Assembly (NCBI GenBank): GCA_938030915.1
Contig: CALHIO010000165.1
Location: 1-19,878 of the forward strand
Length of the DNA: 19,878 nt
DNA from: an uncultured Gemmatimonadota bacterium
Lineage (GTDB): Bacteria > Gemmatimonadota > Gemmatimonadetes > Longimicrobiales > Gaopeijiaceae
Direction: 5' to 3'
Of the stretch, positions 15,621 through 19,878 are shown piece by piece. Under the pieces are notes generated by a model, which ran no database searches, had not been told where the DNA came from, and worked only from the letters and a program-made list of their open reading frames with translations. Position numbers and translations under genes: made by a program. Each line of letters begins with the position of its first letter. Positions within the stretch are counted from its first letter, which is position 1.

Positions 15621-16174
15621 CGGTCGAACTGACCGACCCGGCGAACGCTCGAGCGCCGCTCGTACCGCTGCGAAAGCGGCGAGTAGTCGTAGATGAGCTG
15701 GTTCGCCCAGAGTCCACCATTCAGATCGGACCGAGACTCCGTCGTGCTGAACACACCGGACGGCGTCACACTCCCCGGGCGAGTCGAGCCGCGGGCCGGT
15801 GGGTCATCGACCACGATGACGGGAAGTTCGACCGTCGGGGCTCGCATGAAGAGTGTCGGCGACCACGCTACGGCCGTCAGTAGAAGTGCGATGCTGAGCA
15901 CCGTCATCGCCGGCGTCCGGGATGAGGGGTGCGGAGTGAGTGCACGCTCGTCCTCCACGTGGTAGAGCCGGTGCATGAGGCGAGGTTCGAAGTCGTCCCG
16001 CAGCTGGGGCTCCGGCAGAGCGCGCAGAAGTTCGGCACCGTGGACCAGCACGTTCCGGTACCGCACACACCGGGAGCAGTACTCCAGATGCTCCTCGATC
16101 GCGGTCTGCTCGGCCGGCGGAGACACGCCGTCCAGGTAGTCCGTGAAACGCGTTACCACGTCGGAACAGTTCAT
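15617..16174 (-). CDS. Zinc-finger membrane anti-sigma factor
   Basis: This is a putative regulator of the ECF sigma factor encoded upstream (185 aa). The N-terminus holds a ZAS-type zinc-binding motif H29-x3-C33-x2-C36 (EEHLEYCSRC) after the typical MNCSDVVTRFTDYLDG opening. A single transmembrane helix lies at about 90-109 (MTVLSIALLLTAVAWSPTLF). The remaining 75 residues would be periplasmic, match nothing I recognise and end in YSPLSQRYERRSSVRRVGQF. The ATG at 16174 is preferred over a GTG at 16180 because anti-sigma proteins usually begin at this MNC. Order sigma then anti-sigma is typical; ZAS proteins usually bind and inhibit the partner sigma until a signal releases it. Its stop overlaps the holA CTG. 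Confidence 0.85.
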   Translation of the reverse strand: MNCSDVVTRFTDYLDGVSPPAEQTAIEEHLEYCSRCVRYRNVLVHGAELLRALPEPQLRDDFEPRLMHRLYHVEDERALTPHPSSRTPAMTVLSIALLLTAVAWSPTLFMRAPTVELPVIVVDDPPARGSTRPGSVTPSGVFSTTESRSDLNGGLWANQLIYDYSPLSQRYERRSSVRRVGQFDR

Positions 16175-16278
16175 TTGCACCGGCTCGCCGATCCGGGTCC
16201 GGACTCCATCGGCCCGGAAACCACGCTCAGGTGATACTGAGGGCGCCTCGTCGGGTTCCCCGGGTTCCGGGCACGAGC

Positions 16279-16311
16279 GAGCCCCCGCCGAGTCTCCCCG
16301 GACGGGGGCTC
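16279..16311 (-). other. Stable hairpin between the sigma and anti-sigma genes
   Basis: Perfect 9-bp GC-rich arms GAGCCCCCG (16279-16287) and CGGGGGCTC (16303-16311) enclose a 15-nt loop; a further GAGC/GCTC pair (16275-16278, 16317-16320) extends the stem past a bulge. It starts 58 nt after the sigma stop in a 194-nt gap. No T-run follows on the minus strand, so it is not a canonical terminator. It could be a partial terminator, a processing site or an mRNA stabiliser that sets the sigma to anti-sigma ratio (inference). Confidence 0.4.
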
Positions 16312-16368
16312 TCCCCGCTCACCCCACCCCACATCGAACAGCGCTCGTTTCGACCGCATTTCCTCCGG

Positions 16369-17022
16369 TCAGTCGATCATCGGTGCGATGATGTGCGCGA
16401 AGTTGTTTCGCGCGCGGTTCAGCCGACTCTTCACCGTACCGAGGTTACAGCCGGTGATGTCGGCAATCTCCTCGTACGTCTTCCCTTCCATCTCGCGAAG
16501 AACGAAGACGATCCGGTGGTGTTCGGGAAGCTGCTTCACCGCCTCTTCGACCTTCGCTCGGAGATGGCGCTTCCGGAAGAGATCGTCGGGCTTGTATTGC
16601 GTGTCTTCCCACTCGAGCGGGCGATGGTCCGCATCCCAGTTCTTCTTCAGCGTCTGGAAGAGGACGAGGGGATTCCGAGACCGATTCCGAAGCTCGTTCT
16701 TCGCCAGGTTGCTCGCGATCGTGTAGATCCACGTCGAGAACTTCTTGGTCTGATCAAAACGATGCAGGTGCCGGTAAACCCGAACGAAGGTCTCCTGCAC
16801 GAGGTCCTGACCGCGCTCCCGGTCTCCAATTGTCCGGTATACGAAATTCAGAAGCCTCTGGTCGTAGCGGCGCACGAGCTCACCGAAGGCACGAGCATCC
16901 CCGTCGAGGGACGCCTGAACCACCTCGGAGTCGGTCATCTCACCCAGCTTCAGTCGATGCTCCCGAGCCTCACTCGGGACCACCTGAAGTTCCGTCTTCT
17001 CTTTCGCTCTGACCCTGGCCAC
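16369..17022 (-). CDS. ECF-type RNA polymerase sigma factor (RpoE-like)
   Basis: This 217-aa sigma-70 family protein has region 2 at about 36-115, with DLVQETFVRVYRHLHRFDQ and KFSTWIYTIASNLAKNELRN, which are the core-binding and -10 recognition helices. Region 4 is at about 155-210, with LPEHHRIVFVLREMEGKTYE and the helix-turn-helix EEIADITGCNLGTVKSRLNR. Regions 1.1 and 3 are absent, as in ECF sigmas. The start is GTG at 17022, fixed by AGGAGG 6 nt upstream. It is followed after a 194-nt hairpin-containing gap by a ZAS anti-sigma gene, then holA and a SPOR protein. A near-consensus sigma54 promoter lies upstream. The signal and regulon are unknown; the SPOR gene in the operon hints at envelope homeostasis. 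Confidence 0.93.
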   Translation of the reverse strand: MARVRAKEKTELQVVPSEAREHRLKLGEMTDSEVVQASLDGDARAFGELVRRYDQRLLNFVYRTIGDRERGQDLVQETFVRVYRHLHRFDQTKKFSTWIYTIASNLAKNELRNRSRNPLVLFQTLKKNWDADHRPLEWEDTQYKPDDLFRKRHLRAKVEEAVKQLPEHHRIVFVLREMEGKTYEEIADITGCNLGTVKSRLNRARNNFAHIIAPMID

Positions 17023-17028
17023 CTGTTA

Positions 17029-17034
17029 CCTCCT
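17029..17034 (-). promoter_or_regulatory. Strong ribosome binding site of the ECF sigma gene
   Basis: AGGAGG on the minus strand lies 6 nt before the GTG at 17022. It is the strongest Shine-Dalgarno I noted in the window and decides the non-ATG start. Confidence 0.8.
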
Positions 17035-17089
17035 CGTCGCGGCAAGCCGCCGTTTCGGCAGATGCACTCCCGGTACGCTCTCCGGGTAG

Positions 17090-17106
17090 TGCAGGGGACG
17101 TGCCAA
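17090..17106 (-). promoter_or_regulatory. Predicted sigma54 (-24/-12) promoter upstream of the ECF sigma gene
   Basis: The minus strand reads TTGGCACGTCCCCTGCA. Compared with the sigma54 consensus TTGGCACGNNNNTTGCA, only one T differs (CTGC for TTGC). The invariant GG (17104-17103) and GC (17092-17091) are separated by the required 10 nt. Transcription would start near 17080, leaving a leader of about 57 nt to the GTG at 17022. The sequence match is direct; use by RpoN is inference and depends on the genome encoding RpoN and an enhancer-binding activator. Confidence 0.55.
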
Positions 17107-17141
17107 CCCCCGGATTCCCTGTAACCCGGGGCTTTTCAAAT

Positions 17142-17191
17142 CAGCTGTCCTAACTATGTGACGTCTCAGAACGACGAATCAGGACAGGCTG
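17142..17191. repeat. Imperfect inverted repeat upstream of the sigma54-like promoter
   Basis: CAGCTGTCCT (17142-17151) and AGGACAGGCTG (17181-17191) are complementary apart from one inserted G, with a 29-nt spacer. The arms lie about 35-85 bp upstream of the -24 element, a plausible position for activator half-sites. It could equally be a chance dyad or an RNA stem at the 3' end of the M16 transcript. Confidence 0.3.
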
Positions 17192-17229
17192 GCAGATACC
17201 GACCCCAGACACACTTCACTCTTGGGATA

Positions 17230-17260
17230 CGACGGCACCCCGAATCGGTTGCAGCCGTCG
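17230..17260 (-). terminator. Hairpin downstream of the M16 peptidase operon, weak terminator candidate
   Basis: Perfect 7-bp arms CGACGGC (17230-17236) and GCCGTCG (17254-17260) enclose a 17-nt loop, 28 nt after the stop of the downstream M16 gene. No T-run follows on the minus strand, so it is at most a Rho-dependent or stabilising 3' structure. Confidence 0.25.
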
Positions 17261-17288
17261 AGGGGATTCGCGGCCGAAGGGAGTACGG

Positions 17289-18650
17289 TCAGTCCGCTCG
17301 GACGACCTCAACCGCGGCGAGGCCGAGGTCCTCCAGAGGTTGCCCGATCACCTCGGCATCACCCACGACGACGATCTGAGCTTCCAGCGGCCGCATGTGT
17401 TTCGCCGCGGCCGCCATCGCCGCGTCTACCGTCACGGCCCGCACGTTATCCCGGTAACGGTCGTAGTGATCGTCGGGGAGCCCGTAGATGAGGAGCTGAT
17501 TCACCCGAGTCGCCACTTGACCCGACGTCTCGAGCTGGAGGCCGAAGACACCGGCCGCGTAGTCACGAGCAGCCGCGACCTCATCCTCCGTCGGGCCATG
17601 ATCGGCCATCTTCCTGAGCTCGCGCATCGCCTCGCGCACGGCTGGCGCCGTCACGTCGTTTCCGACGGCGGTCGAAATCTGGAAAGGCCCCGGGCTCGAT
17701 CGGAATGTGAACCGGGACCGCACCCCGTACGTGAAACCGTGTTCTTCCCGCAGGTTGAGATTCAGGCGGCTCGTGAACATCCCGCCCAGAACCATGTTCG
17801 CGATCGAGAGAGGGTAGTAGTCCTTCGTCGATCGGGACGCGCCCACATGGCCGATCCGCACCTCGCTCTGAGCCGCCCCCGGACGGTCGATGAGCATCAC
17901 ACGTCGTGCGGTCGTGGCGGCCTCGACCTCGAAGTCCGAGATGTTCGCCGGGGATCCGGCCCAGTCTCCGAAGTGGGCCAGGACCATCTCGGCGACCTCG
18001 TCGACCTCGACGTCACCGACTACGACGAGGCCGCCTCCCTCGGGCCGGTAGTTCGCGTCCACGTAGCCACGGATCGTGTCGCGCGACATGGCCTCGATCG
18101 ACTCCGTCGTCCCGTCGACCGCGCGGGCGTAGGGAACCTCGGGGGCGAAGTACGCCGCCCGTGCGGAATCGGTGGCAAGCGCTCCAGGATCCATCCGGCG
18201 CTGTCGGATCGTCGCGCGCTGCTGATCGAGCGCGCGCCGCACCTCGTCATCCGGAAAGGACGACTCGCGCACGGTCTCTGCCATGATGGCGAACGCTTCG
18301 GGGAGCCGATCCGCGAGACACGAAATCCCGACCGTGGTACCCTCCCAGCCGGCACTCGCCGACACGCGCGCCCCGATCTTCTCGAGCGACTCGGCGAGTT
18401 CGGAGCCACTGCGCTTCTTCGTGCCACCCTCCAGCGCATCCGCCGTCAGCACGGCGAGACCCGCGCGGTCGGGACCGAGCGCATCCTCACTCGCTCGCAT
18501 GAAGAGGCTGACATTCACCATCGGAAGCCGGTTCATCCGGGCGACGCGCAGGTCGAGTCCGTTGTCGAGCGCCTTTCGGTCTACGGTCGGGAAGGAGAAA
18601 TCCCGAAGCGCACCACTGGCCGGCTGCGCCGATCGGTCGAGAACGCTCAT
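17289..18650 (-). CDS. M16 family peptidase, non-zinc (R/Y) subunit
   Basis: This 453-aa protein has the two-domain M16B fold (halves about 20-235 and 250-450). Where active members have HxxEH, this one reads VLTADALEGGT (67-77), so the zinc site is lost. It keeps the second-half substrate-binding motif SRLNLNLREEHGFTY with R301 and Y308. That pattern defines the partner subunit of heterodimeric bacterial M16 peptidases, in which the other chain carries the zinc. The gene upstream has exactly the complementary HxxEH. The ATG at 18650 overlaps the upstream stop by 4 nt (ATGA). No signal peptide is seen at this N-terminus (MSVLDRSAQPASGALRDFSF), so the complex location is unclear. The end of the operon is marked only by a weak hairpin. 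Confidence 0.9.
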   Translation of the reverse strand: MSVLDRSAQPASGALRDFSFPTVDRKALDNGLDLRVARMNRLPMVNVSLFMRASEDALGPDRAGLAVLTADALEGGTKKRSGSELAESLEKIGARVSASAGWEGTTVGISCLADRLPEAFAIMAETVRESSFPDDEVRRALDQQRATIRQRRMDPGALATDSARAAYFAPEVPYARAVDGTTESIEAMSRDTIRGYVDANYRPEGGGLVVVGDVEVDEVAEMVLAHFGDWAGSPANISDFEVEAATTARRVMLIDRPGAAQSEVRIGHVGASRSTKDYYPLSIANMVLGGMFTSRLNLNLREEHGFTYGVRSRFTFRSSPGPFQISTAVGNDVTAPAVREAMRELRKMADHGPTEDEVAAARDYAAGVFGLQLETSGQVATRVNQLLIYGLPDDHYDRYRDNVRAVTVDAAMAAAAKHMRPLEAQIVVVGDAEVIGQPLEDLGLAAVEVVRAD

Positions 18651-19878
18651 CGTCCATTCTCCGGCACGTAGGTGAGGATCGCCCGGTTGTCCGTCCCGAA
18701 CTGCTGATCCACGAAGGCTCGGACATCCTCCAGCGTGACCGAGCGGAGTCGATCGAGCTCTCGATTCAGTCGTCCGGGGTCGTCGAAGTACAGGTCGAAC
18801 ATCGAGAGGAGATCGGCTCGGTCCGCAACGCGCTCCAGCGCCCGAACCAGATCGGTCTCGGTCAGCGTGATTGCGCGATCGATCTCTTCCTGACGAGCGT
18901 CGATCAGACCTTCGAGCTCATGCGTCATCGCGGCCTCGAGCTCCGCGGGGTCGCTTCCCGGATAACCGGTCCCCCAGACGAGCAGCATCGAGGCGCCCGT
19001 CATGAGCGGGTAGGCGTACGTCATCACACTCTTCGCGATCTGCTGCTCGCGCACGAGATGCTTGTAGAAGCGTGAGGCCCGCCCCATGCCAAGCAGCGCT
19101 CGCGCGATCTCCGCGGTCGCGAACGCGTCCGAGGAGTAGGGTGGAATCCGGAACGCCATGATCACCCGGGGCAGGGGCACGTCGGACACCACCGTCTCCC
19201 TCACCGTGTCCCCGATCACGTGCTCCAATTCCGTTCGCCCCGGGATCGGAGGGACATCGGCTCCGACCGGAATCTCGCCGAAGTAGCGCTCGATCGACGC
19301 AAGCGCTTCGGCCGGATCGATGTCACCCGCCACCGTGAGCACGGCGTTGTTCGGGATATAGAACGTCTCGAAAAACGACGCGACGTCGTCGAGCGTCGCA
19401 GCCTCGATGTCCTCCATCGATCCGATCACCGTGTGGTGGTACGGATGATCCTCGGGGAAGACGAGGTGCTGCAGCCGCTCGCTCCAGTCTCCGTACGGCT
19501 GGTTGTCGTAGCGCTGACGCTTCTCGTTCATCACGACGTCGCGCTGGTTGTCGAGCTTCTCCTGATCCATCGCGGGAAGCATCCACCCCATGCGGTCGGA
19601 CTCGAGCCAGAGGCAGAGGTCCAGCTCGTGCGACGGCACGGTCTCGAAATAGTTGGTGCGATCGAACCAGGTCGTCGCATTCAGCGTGCCCCCGACGCGT
19701 TCGATCAGCTCGAAGTGCCGGTTCTTCGGCACATGCGCCGAACCCTGGAACATCATGTGCTCGAAGAGATGCGCGAAACCTGTCTTTCCTGCCGGCTCGT
19801 TTCGTGATCCGACCCCATACCAGAGGTTGGTCGCGACCACCGGCACCGTCCGGTCCGGGGCCAGCACGACCTTGAGGC
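18647..19878 (-). CDS. M16 family zinc metallopeptidase, catalytic subunit, partial (5' end outside window)
   Basis: This is the active chain of an M16B (processing-peptidase-like) pair. The reading frame is open to the right edge, and the residues before the GTG at 19867 (LKVVLAPDRTVPV) are already conserved family sequence, so the true start and any signal peptide lie outside. The zinc motif is AHLFEHMMF, with H33, E36 and H37 counted from that GTG; the third ligand is E115 in VVMNEKRQRYD. The matching R/Y motif is not intact: the corresponding segment reads SRFYKHLVREQQIAKSVMTY, without Tyr at the expected spacing. Together with the following gene it should form one complete active site. 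Such enzymes degrade small peptides or unfolded protein; the substrate is unknown. Confidence 0.93.
   Translation of the reverse strand, partial: LKVVLAPDRTVPVVATNLWYGVGSRNEPAGKTGFAHLFEHMMFQGSAHVPKNRHFELIERVGGTLNATTWFDRTNYFETVPSHELDLCLWLESDRMGWMLPAMDQEKLDNQRDVVMNEKRQRYDNQPYGDWSERLQHLVFPEDHPYHHTVIGSMEDIEAATLDDVASFFETFYIPNNAVLTVAGDIDPAEALASIERYFGEIPVGADVPPIPGRTELEHVIGDTVRETVVSDVPLPRVIMAFRIPPYSSDAFATAEIARALLGMGRASRFYKHLVREQQIAKSVMTYAYPLMTGASMLLVWGTGYPGSDPAELEAAMTHELEGLIDARQEEIDRAITLTETDLVRALERVADRADLLSMFDLYFDDPGRLNRELDRLRSVTLEDVRAFVDQQFGTDNRAILTYVPENGR

Noticed and set aside
14799..15632. 277-codon plus-strand open frame opposite holA
   Set aside because: It lies over the conserved delta subunit and lacks family features.
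17108..17136. CCCCGG/CCGGGG stem followed by CTTTT on the plus strand, read as an intrinsic terminator
   Set aside because: The stem is only 6 bp, the T-run is four bases, and no plus-strand gene ends nearby; on the minus strand no T-run follows.
17340..18671. 443-codon plus-strand open frame opposite the M16 gene
   Set aside because: Antisense shadow of a peptidase with clear motifs.
1..19878. Mobile element, prophage, CRISPR array or defence island
   Set aside because: No transposase, integrase, terminal repeats, spacer-repeat pattern or defence-type domains were seen; nearly all genes are housekeeping or regulatory.

Overview
The window is high-GC, densely packed chromosomal DNA from a Gram-negative bacterium. 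The gene set fits a member of the Gemmatimonadota or a related phylum: a type-B succinate dehydrogenase with one di-haem anchor, an EF-G-like second elongation factor, paired M16 peptidases, and exported SnoaL/NTF2-like proteins. That placement is inference from protein character; no rRNA or other phylogenetic marker is present. I see no insertion sequence, phage gene, CRISPR array, tRNA or rRNA.

Layout, left to right. (1) 1-3025, minus strand: sdhC-sdhA-sdhB, the membrane-bound succinate dehydrogenase; sdhB runs off the left edge. (2) 3026-3361: an intergenic region with a 22-bp-phased direct repeat that may be a regulatory site for sdh. (3) 3362-5440, minus: an EF-G-like GTPase with its own sigma70-type promoter and a structured leader of about 115 nt. 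(4) 5705-12131, minus: mutS, a small TonB-C lipoprotein, cystathionine beta-synthase, D-Ala-D-Ala ligase and a rhomboid protein, in transcription order. (5) 12237-13722, plus: the only plus-strand genes, an overlapping three-gene cassette of exported NTF2-like protein, DUF302 protein and NTF2-like lipoprotein. (6) 13732-17022, minus: an ECF sigma factor, a zinc-finger membrane anti-sigma factor, DNA polymerase III delta (holA) and a SPOR-domain envelope protein; the last three are joined by 4-nt overlaps. (7) 17289-19878, minus: two overlapping M16 peptidase subunits, the first truncated by the right edge.

The functions are mostly housekeeping: respiration, translation, mismatch repair, replication, cell wall and sulfur amino acids. 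The regulatory parts are the most unusual. The ECF sigma gene is preceded by a near-consensus sigma54 (-24/-12) promoter, which suggests a sigma54-to-ECF cascade. Its operon carries holA, which has no ATG, GTG or TTG start upstream of its conserved N-terminus and appears to begin at a CTG inside a CTGA overlap with the anti-sigma gene. I found no convincing undescribed defence or mobile system. The best candidate for an uncharacterised unit is the NTF2/DUF302/NTF2 cassette.
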